Shown here: piece by piece, positions 47,583-56,423 of the stretch
Layout of the letters: every line of letters begins with the position of its first letter
How positions within the stretch are numbered: position 1 is the stretch's first letter
Assembly (NCBI RefSeq): GCF_001905505.1
Contig: NZ_LIPG01000004.1
Location: 620,001-684,000, forward strand
Direction of reading: 5' to 3'
DNA length: 64,000 bases
DNA from: Streptomyces sp. CB02058
GTDB lineage: Bacteria; Actinomycetota; Actinomycetes; Streptomycetales; Streptomycetaceae
The notes under the pieces: generated by a model
Seen by the model: the letters and a program-made list of their open reading frames with translations, nothing else
What the model was told of the DNA's origin: nothing
The model's database searches: none
Made by a program: the position numbers and the translations under genes

Positions 47583-50438
47583 GTGGCATCCGCACATCCC
47601 CTCGCGGGCACGGAGGCTCCCGGGCAGGACCCGGTCGTCGGCGCGCTGGGAGCGCTCGGCGCGCCCGTCGACTGCACCGGGCTGCGCAGTCTGTCGCTGG
47701 AGGGCCCGCAGGTTCTCTGGCTGGTCGTGGGCGGTGCCCTCGACCTGTTCGCGGTCGACGCGGCCGAGCAGGGGCACTGGCACTTCCTGGGCCGCCTGGA
47801 ACCGGGCACCCTCGTGCTGGGCCCGGTGGAGGGCCCGCAGCACACCCTGGTCGGACGTCCCTCGCAGGAGTGCGTGCTGCGCCGGATCCCGCTGCGTGAG
47901 CTGTACCGGCCGGAATACCCCGACCACGGGTACGACGGGCAGTACCGCAGTCACTACGACACCGGGGACGCGGCGCTGAGCCTGCTGGAGCACGCGTTCT
48001 CGCTCGGTGTGGGCCGCAGCCAGCGTGTGCTGTTCGAGGCCCCGCTCGACGGGCGGACCGCCTTCGACGGTTCGGTGGGCGACGACGACATCCTCTGGCT
48101 GCCGGTCTCGCCGGGCAGTGTGCAGTACGGCGCGGCCTTCAGCGCGGAGGCCGCCGGTGATCTGCTCGTGGACGCGGCGATGTGGCAGGGGATGGTCAAC
48201 CAGCAGTACCGCCTGCTGTCGGCGCTGGACCGCTGGATCGAGCAGCTGGAGCGCGCGCACGAGGACCGGACCGCGGCCGGGATGAGGGCCGGCGAGGCCG
48301 TGCGCAAGGAGGCGGACCAGGCCCTGCTGACCTCGATCGGGCGGTCCGGGAGGAGGGCTTCGGCTGCCCCGGGGGCCTCGGACGACGCGGTGTACGCGGC
48401 CTGCCGCCTGGTGGCCGGGGACGCGGGGATCGTCCTCGCGGAGCCCTCGGCGGGCGGCGCGCTGAGCGACCGCGTCGACCCGGTCGAGCGGGTGGCGGTC
48501 GCCTCGCGCGTCCGTACCCGGGCGGTGCGGCTCGACGGACGCTGGTGGCGGGAGAACTCGGGACCTCTGGTCGGTCACCGGGCCGCGTCCGGGGCGCCGG
48601 TCGCCCTGCTGTGGCGCCGTGGCCGCTACGAGGCGGTGAACCCGCTGACCGGCCGGCGCAGCAGGGTCGACAGCGCGTCCGCGTCCGAGTTCGAGGAGCG
48701 TGCCGTGATGTTCTACCGGCCGCTGCCGGACCGGCCGCTGGGCAGACGGCAGCTGCTCCGCTTCGGTCTGTTCGGCACCAGGGGCGACCTGCGGAGGCTG
48801 GTCCTGACGGGCCTGGTGACGGTCGCGCTCGGCTCGCTGGTGCCGCTCGCGACCGGCAAGGTCCTCGGGGTGTACGTGCCCAACGCCCGAACGGACCTGA
48901 TCGTTCAGGTCTCGCTGGCCGTGATCATCACCGGCGTCGTCTCGGCGGCCTTCATGCTGCTGCAGAATCTGACGATCCTGCGGATGGAGGGGCGCGTCGA
49001 GAGCACGCTCCAGCCCGCGGTCTGGGACCGTCTGCTGCGGCTGCCGACGAGGTTCTTCACCGAGCGCTCCACAGGGGAACTCGCGAGCGCGGCCATGGGT
49101 GTCAGCACCATCCGCCGGGTGCTGTCCGGCACCGGTCCCGTCGTGGTGCAGGCGGGGACGCTCGGGGCGATGAATCTGGGTCTGCTGCTGTGGTTCAGCG
49201 TCCCGCTGGCGCTCACGGCGGTCGCGATGCTGGTCGTGATCGCCGGGGTCTTCCTCACCATGGGCCTGTGGGAGCTGCGCTGGCAGCGCCGGCTGGTGGA
49301 GCTGGGGAACAAGCTGAACAACCAGGCGTTCCAGACGCTGCGGGGGCTGCCCAAGCTGCGGGTCGCCGCGGCGGAGAGCTTCGCGTACGGCGCCTGGGCG
49401 GCGGAGTTCGCCCGCAGCCGTGAGCTGCAGAAGCGGGCGGGCCGGATCAAGAACCTGACGACGGTCCTCAACGCGGTCCATCTGCCGCTGTGTTCACTGA
49501 TCATCTTCGTCCTGCTGGCGGGGCCGGCGCGCGGCTCGCTCACGGCCGGGGAGTTCCTGACCTTCAACACGTCCGTGACGATGCTGCTGACGGCGGTCAC
49601 GCAGCTCACCGGGGCGTTCGTGTCGGCCGCGGCGGTGCTGCCGATGTTCGAGCAGATCAAGCCGGTGCTCGACGAGGCGCCCGAGGTGCGCGGCGCCAGC
49701 ACCCAGCCGGGCGCCCTGTCCGGGGAGATCGAGGCCCGGGGTGTCTCGTTCCGCTACTCCGAGGACGGCCCCCTCGTGCTGGACGAGGTGTCGCTGACCG
49801 TGCGGCCGGGCGAGTTCGTGGCGGTCGTGGGCCCCAGCGGCTGCGGGAAGTCGACGCTGCTGCGGCTGCTCATCGGCTTCGACAAGCCGGTCTCGGGCAG
49901 CGTCCTGTACGACGGCCAGGACCTGACGGCGCTCGACCAGGCGGCCGTGCGGCGTCAGTGCGGCGTCGTCCTGCAGAACGCCCAGCCCCTGGCCGGGTCG
50001 ATCCTGGACTGCATCTGCGGCGCCGAGGTCTACTCCCAGGAGGAGGCCTGGGAGGCCGCCGCTCTGGCGGGGCTCGCCGAGGACATCAAGCGGATGCCGA
50101 TGGGACTGCACACGATGATCTCCGGCGGCGGCTCGATCTCCGGCGGCCAGCGCCAGCGTCTGATGATCGCGCAGGCGCTGGTCCGGCGCCCGCGCATCCT
50201 GTTCTTCGACGAGGCCACCAGTGCCCTCGACAACGAGACGCAGCGCACGGTGATCGAGAGCACCAGGTCCCTGCGGGCCACCCGTGTGGTGATCGCGCAC
50301 CGGCTGTCCACGGTGCTGGACGCCGACCGTGTGATCGTCATGGCGGACGGCCGCGTCGTCCAGGAGGGGCCGCCCGCCGAACTCCTCGCGGACACGTCGG
50401 GGCAGCTCCATGAACTGGTGCGCCGCCAGATGAGCTGA
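47583..50438 (+). CDS. NHLM-type ABC exporter, second subunit with N-terminal regulatory domain
   Basis: 951 residues. The first 370 residues are soluble; they include a cupin/cyclic-nucleotide-like barrel (VLWLVVGGALDLFAVD) and a helical segment (QYRLLSALDRWIEQLERAHE), as in NHLP-family export ATPases. Membrane helices follow from about 395 to 690. The ATPase is intact: GPSGCGKST, ISGGQRQRLMIAQALV, ILFFDEATSALDNETQ, VIAHRLSTV. It has no C39 peptidase, so it probably pairs with the preceding protein as a heterodimer. One base separates the stop of the first exporter gene from this GTG start. The cluster ends at the terminator at 50442. Confidence 0.92.
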   Translation: MASAHPLAGTEAPGQDPVVGALGALGAPVDCTGLRSLSLEGPQVLWLVVGGALDLFAVDAAEQGHWHFLGRLEPGTLVLGPVEGPQHTLVGRPSQECVLRRIPLRELYRPEYPDHGYDGQYRSHYDTGDAALSLLEHAFSLGVGRSQRVLFEAPLDGRTAFDGSVGDDDILWLPVSPGSVQYGAAFSAEAAGDLLVDAAMWQGMVNQQYRLLSALDRWIEQLERAHEDRTAAGMRAGEAVRKEADQALLTSIGRSGRRASAAPGASDDAVYAACRLVAGDAGIVLAEPSAGGALSDRVDPVERVAVASRVRTRAVRLDGRWWRENSGPLVGHRAASGAPVALLWRRGRYEAVNPLTGRRSRVDSASASEFEERAVMFYRPLPDRPLGRRQLLRFGLFGTRGDLRRLVLTGLVTVALGSLVPLATGKVLGVYVPNARTDLIVQVSLAVIITGVVSAAFMLLQNLTILRMEGRVESTLQPAVWDRLLRLPTRFFTERSTGELASAAMGVSTIRRVLSGTGPVVVQAGTLGAMNLGLLLWFSVPLALTAVAMLVVIAGVFLTMGLWELRWQRRLVELGNKLNNQAFQTLRGLPKLRVAAAESFAYGAWAAEFARSRELQKRAGRIKNLTTVLNAVHLPLCSLIIFVLLAGPARGSLTAGEFLTFNTSVTMLLTAVTQLTGAFVSAAAVLPMFEQIKPVLDEAPEVRGASTQPGALSGEIEARGVSFRYSEDGPLVLDEVSLTVRPGEFVAVVGPSGCGKSTLLRLLIGFDKPVSGSVLYDGQDLTALDQAAVRRQCGVVLQNAQPLAGSILDCICGAEVYSQEEAWEAAALAGLAEDIKRMPMGLHTMISGGGSISGGQRQRLMIAQALVRRPRILFFDEATSALDNETQRTVIESTRSLRATRVVIAHRLSTVLDADRVIVMADGRVVQEGPPAELLADTSGQLHELVRRQMS

Positions 50439-50441
50439 GGG

Positions 50442-50473
50442 CCGGCCGTGCTCCCGCCGGGGAGCACGGCCGG
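50442..50473. terminator. Terminator of the peptide-export operon
   Basis: A perfect 14-bp stem (CCGGCCGTGCTCCC and complement) with loop GCCG, 3 nt after the last stop. The transketolase gene converges on it from the other side. Confidence 0.8.
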
Positions 50474-50488
50474 GGGCGCTCGTTCCGG

Positions 50489-52690
50489 TCAGGCCGGACC
50501 AACGGCGCCCCGGACCCGCTGCCCGCCCGGCCTGGGAACCTCCACCGCGTCGCGGATGCTGCCGCGCGCGGCGGCGGCCACCGCCTCGGCCGTGATGCCG
50601 AACTCCTCGTAGAGCCGCTGGTAGTCGGCGGACGCGCCGTAGTGCTCCAGGCTCACGATCCGGCCCGCGTCGCCGACGACCTCGCGCCAGCCCTGGCCGA
50701 CGGCGGCCTCGACGCTGACACGGGCGCGCACCTCGGGCGGCAGCACCTCGTCCTGGTAGGACAACGGCTGTTCGGCGAACCATTCGCGACAGGGCATGGA
50801 GACCACGCGCACGGCCAGTCCCTCGTCGATCAGCAGCTTGCGGGCGCCGAGGGCGATGTGGACCTCGGACCCGGTCGCCACCAGGATGACGTCGGGGGTC
50901 TTTCCGGACGCCTCCGCGAGGACGTAGGCGCCGCGCGCCGCGCCGTCGGCGGGGGCGTGGACGCCGTCGCCGCGGTCGAGCACCGGCAGGTTCTGCCGCG
51001 TCAGGACGAATCCGGCGGGGCGGTCGGTGTGCTCCAGGATCGTCCGCCAGCAGACGGAGGTCTCGTTGGCGTCGCCGGGGCGTACGACGTCGAGGCCGGG
51101 GATCGCGCGCAGGGCCGCCAGGTGTTCGACGGGCTGATGGGTGGGGCCGTCCTCGCCGAGCCCGATGGAGTCATGGGTCCAGACATAGGTGGCGGGGAGC
51201 TTCATGAGCGCGGCGAGCCGGACCGCGGGGCGCATGTAGTCGCTGAAGGTGAGGAACGTGCCGCCGTAGGGGCGGGTCAGGCTCTGCAGGGCGATCCCGT
51301 TGAGTACGGCCCCCATGGCGTGCTCACGGATGCCGAAGTGCAGCGTCCGGCCGTAGGGGCCTCCCGCGAACTCCGCGGTCTGCCGGTCGGCCGGGACGAA
51401 GGAGGGCTCGCCGTCCATCGTCGTGTTGTTGCTTCCGGCCAGGTCGGCCGAGCCGCCCCACAGCTCCGGGAGCACGGGGGCGAGGGCGTTGAGCACCTCG
51501 CCCGAGGCCTTGCGGGTGGCCATGCCCTTCGCGTCGGCCGGGAACACCGGCAGCGCGTCGGTCCAGCCGTCGGGCAGTTCCTGCTCGCGCAGCCGGTCCA
51601 GCAGCGCGGCACGCTCCGGGTTGGCGGCGCGCCACTCCTCGTACGTCTGCCGCCAGCGCTTGTGTTCGGCCCTGCCGCGCTCCCCGACCGCCCGGGTGTG
51701 GGCGAGGACCTCGTCCTCGACGGGGAAGTACGTCCCGGGGTCGAAGCCGAGAAGCCGCTTGGTGCCGGCCACCTCCTCGTCGCCCAGGGCCGCGCCGTGC
51801 GCCTTGCCGGTGTTCCGCTTCGTGGGCGCGGGCCATCCGATGATCGTGCGCAGCATGATCAGCGAGGGCCTGGTGCGCTCCTCCTTGGCCGCCTCGATCG
51901 CGGCGAGAAGGGCGTCCACGTCCTCGACGTAGTCGCCGGTGCGGGTCCAGTCCACGGTCTGGACGTGCCAGCCGTACGCGGCGAAGCGGGCCGGGACATC
52001 CTCGCTGAACGAGATGTCGGTGTCGTCCTCGATGGAGATGTGGTTGGAGTCGTAGAAGGTGATGAGGTTGCCGAGCTGCTGATGACCGGCCAGGGACGCG
52101 GCCTCGGACGCGACGCCCTCCATCATGTCGCCGTCGGACGCCAGCACGTAGACGTGATGGTCGAACGGGCTGGCACCGGGGGCGGCGTCGGGATCGAGCA
52201 GCCCCCTCTCGCGGCGTGCCGCCATCGCCATCCCGACGGAGGCGCCCATGCCCTGGCCGAGCGGGCCGGTGGTGATCTCGACGCCCCGGGTGTGCCGGTA
52301 CTCCGGGTGGCCGGGGGTCGCGGAGTCCCAGGTCCGCAGGGCCTTCAGATCGTCCAGCTCCAGGCCGTAGCCGGCCAGGTAGAGCTGGATGTAGAGCGTG
52401 AGGCTGGTGTGGCCGCAGGAGAGGACGAAGCGGTCCCTGCCCAGCCAGCGCTCGTCGGCCGGGTCGTGCCGCATGACCTGCTGGAACAGCAGATAGGCGA
52501 GCGGTGCCAGACTCATCGCCGTACCGGGGTGGCCGTTGCCGGTCTTCTGCACGGCGTCGGCCGCGAGGACACGCACGGTGTCCACCGCCCGGAGGTCCAC
52601 GTCGCTCCAGCCGGCGCGTTCGGCCACCGGGCGGGCGAGGCCGGGGTCCCGCGACGCGGTGCTGCCGGAGGAGGATCGTTCGGGCGCCAT
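50489..52690 (-). CDS. tkt: Transketolase
   Basis: 733 residues. Transfers two-carbon ketol units between sugar phosphates with thiamine diphosphate in the pentose-phosphate pathway. KTGNGHPGTAMSLAPLAYLLF at the N-terminus and the cofactor motif ASDGDMMEGVASEAASLAGH...LITFYDSNHISIE (GDG-N type) are intact, as are the pyrimidine-domain segments LHFGIREHAMGAVLNGIAL and HDSIGLGEDGPTHQPVEHLA. Streptomyces usually has more than one tkt; this copy stands apart from tal/zwf, so it is probably the second. The start is ATG 52690, with GGGAGA 7 nt upstream. Confidence 0.93.
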   Translation of the reverse strand: MAPERSSSGSTASRDPGLARPVAERAGWSDVDLRAVDTVRVLAADAVQKTGNGHPGTAMSLAPLAYLLFQQVMRHDPADERWLGRDRFVLSCGHTSLTLYIQLYLAGYGLELDDLKALRTWDSATPGHPEYRHTRGVEITTGPLGQGMGASVGMAMAARRERGLLDPDAAPGASPFDHHVYVLASDGDMMEGVASEAASLAGHQQLGNLITFYDSNHISIEDDTDISFSEDVPARFAAYGWHVQTVDWTRTGDYVEDVDALLAAIEAAKEERTRPSLIMLRTIIGWPAPTKRNTGKAHGAALGDEEVAGTKRLLGFDPGTYFPVEDEVLAHTRAVGERGRAEHKRWRQTYEEWRAANPERAALLDRLREQELPDGWTDALPVFPADAKGMATRKASGEVLNALAPVLPELWGGSADLAGSNNTTMDGEPSFVPADRQTAEFAGGPYGRTLHFGIREHAMGAVLNGIALQSLTRPYGGTFLTFSDYMRPAVRLAALMKLPATYVWTHDSIGLGEDGPTHQPVEHLAALRAIPGLDVVRPGDANETSVCWRTILEHTDRPAGFVLTRQNLPVLDRGDGVHAPADGAARGAYVLAEASGKTPDVILVATGSEVHIALGARKLLIDEGLAVRVVSMPCREWFAEQPLSYQDEVLPPEVRARVSVEAAVGQGWREVVGDAGRIVSLEHYGASADYQRLYEEFGITAEAVAAAARGSIRDAVEVPRPGGQRVRGAVGPA

Positions 52691-52799
52691 GGTGTGTCTC
52701 CCTGTCTCCCCCGGATGTCGCTTCTCGGCGCGACGGGGCCGGTCGGCACGGCTCGCCACTCTTCGCATCCTCTGTTGTCGCGCCGAGCACCGCCACCGG

Positions 52800-53153
52800 A
52801 TCGACCGGCGACGTCAACTTCGTCGAGGACACCATCCGTTACCGGATCTTCGACAGCCCGCGGCCCCGGCCGACGTACAAGACGTCAGGTTCACGAAGGA
52901 GTACTACGAGAAGATCGTGCGGCCGAACGAGGGCATGTACGACGCGACCGACCCGGACCTCAGGGCGTTCAGGGCGTCCGGCGGCAAGCTGGTCCTCCGG
53001 CACGGCCTCGGCGACCTGCGCATCGGCACCCCGGTCCGGTCGGAGGCCGAGGCAGGACCGGCGCTGAAGTGGCTGGGCTCGTTCCGCTCCGGGTGGGAGA
53101 CGACCGGCAACCGGGGCGACGGCCGGTGGGTCGGCACCCGGGCCAGGTCCTGA
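52800..53153 (+). pseudogene. Tannase/feruloyl esterase remnant
   Basis: Two frames give pieces of one protein. The first has DVNFVEDTIRYRIFDSPRP; after a shift near 52880-52890 the second gives DVRFTKEYYEKIVRPNEGMY, DATDPDLRAFRASGGKLVLR and HGLGDLRIGTPV. The YDATDPDLxAFRxxGGKLxLxHG block is characteristic of tannase/feruloyl esterases (with the His normally in HGWAD; here HGLGD). There is no start codon or ribosome site, the N-terminal 300 or more residues are absent, and the end does not match the family. It is a decayed gene for hydrolysis of plant phenolic esters, next to a pca regulator. Confidence 0.7.
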
Positions 53154-53213
53154 TCACCCCGCGCGGGCCGGGCCGGCGGGTGGCCCGGCCCGCGTCGGCG
53201 CGGAGCGCACCGG

Positions 53214-54878
53214 TCACACCACCGCCACGTGGGTGAACCGGGACGCGGTGTGGAGTTCGGACTCGATGCCCCCGGCGGTGAGCCGGAGCTGGGGCAGCAC
53301 GTGCTCCAGGCACTCGGCGATCGTGCGGCTGCTGCTGTGCATCGCCACGTTGATGGAGGCGATCGTCGTGCCCGCCAGGTCGCGGACGGGCACCGCGATC
53401 GAGCGCAGGCCCGCTTCGAGCTCCTCGTCTACCAGGGCGTACCCGTTCTCGCGCACCCCCTCCAGGACCGCTTCGAGTGCGGCGCGGCGGGTCAGGGTGT
53501 GCGGGGCCAGCGGACGCAGCTCGGCGTGGGCGAGCACCGACCTGAGCTCGCCGGCCGAGAGGTCCGCCAGCAGGACACGGCCCAGTGAGGTCGCGTAGGC
53601 GGGGAAGCGGGTGCCGACGGTGATGTTGACGTTCATGATGCGGTGGGTCGCGGCACGCGCCATGTACTGGACGGAGTCGTCCACCAGCACGGCCAGGGAA
53701 GCGGAGTCGTGGATCCTCCCCGCGAGGGCGGCCAGGTGCGGTTCGGCGATCCGCGCCAGGGTGATGCGGGAGAGCGGCGGGTATCCGAGCCCCAGGACGC
53801 GCGGGGTGAGCCGGTGCTCGCGCCCGTCGACCGCGACGTGGCCGAGGTGCTCGAGGGTGATCAGCGCGCGGCGCGCCGAGGCCCGGGAGAGCCCCGTGGC
53901 GCGGGCGACGGCGCTGAGTGTCAGGGCGGGGCCCGTGTCGCCGAAGGCGGTGATGACGGTCAGGCCCCTGGCGAGGGATTCGATGAACTCACGCCCCAGC
54001 TCCTGCTTCGAGGCCGCCGTCCACGAGGCGAGCGGCCCGGGGGCGGGTGCGGCAGGGGCGGGAGGCGCGTCGCGCAGCCGGGACTCCATGGCCGCCGAGG
54101 CCTCGCGCAACCGGGGCAGCAGGCTGTCGCGGAGCCCTCGCGCGGTGTGCCGGCTGGTGTGGCTGACCACGCTGAGCACGCACGCGATGCCTCCGGCCGG
54201 GTCGCGTACGGGCACGGCGAGGGCGAGGAGCCCCGGCTCGATCAGCTGGTCGTCCAGCGCCCAGCCGTCGGTCCGCGCCGCCTCCACGCGCTCCTCGAAC
54301 CGGTCGTCGGCCGCGGGGGTGCGCTGCGGCAGGGAGGGGAAGCCGGCGCCCTGCGGATCGTCGTCCCGCCTCTTCCTCCAGGCCTGCCACTCCCCCGGCC
54401 CCCAGAGGGTGGCGAAGAGCGTGCCGGGGGCGGTGCGTTCGGCGGGCAGGAGGTCGCCGATGCGGAAGCGCAGGGACATGGCCCGGCGCCGGGTGGCCTG
54501 GTGCACGAAGCGGATGCCCTCTCCGTCGGGCACCGCGAGGGAGACGGACTCGTCGAGTTCGTCCGCGAGGGCGTCCACCGCCTCACCGAGGAGCCCGGGG
54601 ACGCGGACCGAGGACAGATAGGCGTTGCCCAGCTCCATCAGGCGCGGGGCGAGGGTGACGGTCCGTCCGTCCAGCCGGACGTATCCGGTGCGGGCGAGGG
54701 TGAGCGTGACCCGGTCGACGGTGGAGCGGGCGAGTCCGGTGGCACGCTCCAGGTCGCTGAGGCTGAGAGAGCCGTCCGCGTCGGTCAGCCGCCGCAGCAC
54801 GGCGATGCCGCGCATGAGCGGGGCGACGGCCTCCGCGGGCACCTCCGCGCCGGACTGTGACGTGCTGGTCGGTGCCAT
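53214..54878 (-). CDS. Tandem IclR-family regulator of pcaIJF
   Basis: 554 residues, about twice the usual IclR length. Each half has a winged helix and an effector domain: first MRGIAVLRRLTDADGSLSLSDLERATGLARSTVDRV and IRFVHQATRRRAMSLRFRIG; second LSAVARATGLSRASARRALITLEHLGHVAVDG, then DSVQYMARAATHRIMNVNITVG. Similar double IclR proteins sit beside beta-ketoadipate genes in actinobacteria (PcaR/PcaU relatives). It diverges from pcaI across 127 bp holding a promoter and a strong inverted repeat, so it probably controls pcaIJF in response to beta-ketoadipate or an aromatic acid. Confidence 0.85.
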   Translation of the reverse strand: MAPTSTSQSGAEVPAEAVAPLMRGIAVLRRLTDADGSLSLSDLERATGLARSTVDRVTLTLARTGYVRLDGRTVTLAPRLMELGNAYLSSVRVPGLLGEAVDALADELDESVSLAVPDGEGIRFVHQATRRRAMSLRFRIGDLLPAERTAPGTLFATLWGPGEWQAWRKRRDDDPQGAGFPSLPQRTPAADDRFEERVEAARTDGWALDDQLIEPGLLALAVPVRDPAGGIACVLSVVSHTSRHTARGLRDSLLPRLREASAAMESRLRDAPPAPAAPAPGPLASWTAASKQELGREFIESLARGLTVITAFGDTGPALTLSAVARATGLSRASARRALITLEHLGHVAVDGREHRLTPRVLGLGYPPLSRITLARIAEPHLAALAGRIHDSASLAVLVDDSVQYMARAATHRIMNVNITVGTRFPAYATSLGRVLLADLSAGELRSVLAHAELRPLAPHTLTRRAALEAVLEGVRENGYALVDEELEAGLRSIAVPVRDLAGTTIASINVAMHSSSRTIAECLEHVLPQLRLTAGGIESELHTASRFTHVAVV

Positions 54879-54918
54879 GTGCTCTCCGTCGGCTGGGTGG
54901 CGGCAGGGGTCGGGACCG

Positions 54919-54948
54919 TTGACAGAGCCCGGATGCGGGCGGCAGACT
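54919..54948 (+). promoter_or_regulatory. Promoter of pcaIJF
   Basis: A consensus -35 TTGACA (54919-54924) and CAGACT (54943-54948) as a -10, 18 bp apart. The start site would fall at about 54955, at the edge of the operator. Confidence 0.55.
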
Positions 54949-54956
54949 CATCGCAT

Positions 54957-54980
54957 CATAGTGAAGGAAACTTCACTATG
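54957..54980. promoter_or_regulatory. Operator of pcaIJF
   Basis: A perfect 10-bp inverted repeat, CATAGTGAAG and CTTCACTATG, spaced by GAAA. It covers the predicted transcription start and is AT-rich for this genome. Probable site of the tandem IclR regulator. Confidence 0.65.
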
Positions 54981-55005
54981 CGAACACTAAGGGATGGACG
55001 GTTCC

Positions 55006-55776
55006 ATGGACAAGGTGGTCGCGTCGGCGGCGCTGGCCGTCGCCGACGTGCCGGACGGCGCCTCGGTGGCGGTAGGAGGCTTCGGTCTCAGCGGTGTGCC
55101 GAACGTGTTGATCGATGCCCTGCACGCGAGCGGCGTGAGCGGGCTCGGAGTCGTATCCAACAACTGCGGGGCGATGGACACCGGTCTCGCCGTGCTGCTC
55201 TCCGCGGGCCGGATCAGCCGGGTCACCGGCTCGTACATCGGCGGGAACAAGGAGTTCGCCCGGCAGTACCTCGGGGGCGAGCTCGAGCTCGAACTCATCC
55301 CGCAGGGCACCCTGGCCGAGCGGCTGCGCGCGGGCGGGGCCGGCATACCCGCGTTCTACACGCCCGCGGGCGTGGGCACGCAGGTCGCCGACGGCGGACT
55401 CCCCTGGCGCTACGACGGCGAGGGCGGCGTCGCCGTGGCCTCCCCGCCCAAGGAAGTACGCGACTTCGACGGCACCGAATACGTCCTGGAGCACAGCATC
55501 CGCACCGACTTCGCCCTCGTCAGGGCGGCGAAGGGCGACCGGCACGGCAACCTCGTCTTCAACAAGTCCACCCGCAACTTCAACCCGCTCGCGGCCATGG
55601 CCGGCCGCATCACGATCGCGGAGGTCGAGGAGCTCGTGGAGCCGGGCGAGATCGATCCGGACCATGTCCATCTGCCCGGCATCTTCGTGCAGCGGGTGGT
55701 CGCGCTGACCGCCGAGCAGGCCGTGGACAAGAAGGTCGAGAAGCGGACGATCACCGAGCGGGAGGCACGGGTCTGA
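55006..55776 (+). CDS. pcaI: 3-oxoadipate CoA-transferase subunit A
   Basis: About 256 residues. With PcaJ it moves CoA from succinyl-CoA to beta-ketoadipate. The family-I CoA-transferase alpha pattern is clear: DGASVAVGGFGLSGVPN, GLGVVSNNCGAMDTG, FYTPAGVGTQVA, AKGDRHGNLVFNKSTRNFNP. A close relative is succinyl-CoA:3-ketoacid CoA-transferase (ScoA), which sequence alone cannot exclude; the adjoining thiolase and IclR regulator favour pca. ATG 55006 is preferred (AAGGG about 13 nt upstream) over ATG 54994, which abuts it. The stop overlaps pcaJ in TGATG. Confidence 0.83.
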   Translation: MDKVVASAALAVADVPDGASVAVGGFGLSGVPNVLIDALHASGVSGLGVVSNNCGAMDTGLAVLLSAGRISRVTGSYIGGNKEFARQYLGGELELELIPQGTLAERLRAGGAGIPAFYTPAGVGTQVADGGLPWRYDGEGGVAVASPPKEVRDFDGTEYVLEHSIRTDFALVRAAKGDRHGNLVFNKSTRNFNPLAAMAGRITIAEVEELVEPGEIDPDHVHLPGIFVQRVVALTAEQAVDKKVEKRTITEREARV

Positions 55777-56423
55777 TGGCCTGGAACCGGAACGAGATGG
55801 CCGCCAGGGCCGCCGCGGAGCTGCGCGACGGCGAGTACGTCAACCTCGGCATCGGGCTGCCGACGCTCATCCCGAACCATCTGCCCGAAGGCGTGAACGT
55901 CGTCCTGGAGTCCGAGAACGGCATCCTGGGCACCGGCGCCTTCCCGTACGACGAGGACGTCGACCCCGACCTGATCAACGCGGGCAAGGAGACGGTCACC
56001 GTCCGGCCGGGCGCCTCGTTCTTCGACTCGGCGCTCTCCTTCGGCATGATCCGCGGCGGTCACATCGACGCCGCGGTGCTCGGCGCCATGGAGGTGTCCG
56101 CCCGCGGCGACCTCGCCAACTGGGCGGTGCCGGGGAAGATGGTGACCGGGATCGGCGGCGCCATGGACCTCGTGCACGGCGCCCGCCGGGTCATCGTGAC
56201 CATGACGCACACCGCCAAGGACGGCAGTCCGAAGATCGTCGAGGAGTGCACGCTGCCGCTGACCGGCAAGGCGTGCGTCCAGCGCATCATCACCGACCTC
56301 GCGGTGCTCGACGTGACCGAGGACGGCCTGGTGCTGGTGGAGACCGCCCCCGGGGTGAGCATCGCCGACGTGCTGGCGAAGACCGCCGCTCCGGTCCGTA
56401 CGGCCGAGAGGGTCGCCTCATGA
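55776..56423 (+). CDS. pcaJ: 3-oxoadipate CoA-transferase subunit B
   Basis: 215 residues. The beta subunit carries the catalytic Glu in VVLESENGILGTG, whose side chain forms the glutamyl-CoA intermediate; LRDGEYVNLGIGLPTLIP, GMIRGGHIDAAVLGAMEVS and NWAVPGKMVTGIGGAMDLV are family hallmarks. The gene overlaps pcaI upstream (TGATG) and pcaF downstream (ATGA), so all three are co-translated. Confidence 0.85.
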   Translation: MAWNRNEMAARAAAELRDGEYVNLGIGLPTLIPNHLPEGVNVVLESENGILGTGAFPYDEDVDPDLINAGKETVTVRPGASFFDSALSFGMIRGGHIDAAVLGAMEVSARGDLANWAVPGKMVTGIGGAMDLVHGARRVIVTMTHTAKDGSPKIVEECTLPLTGKACVQRIITDLAVLDVTEDGLVLVETAPGVSIADVLAKTAAPVRTAERVAS

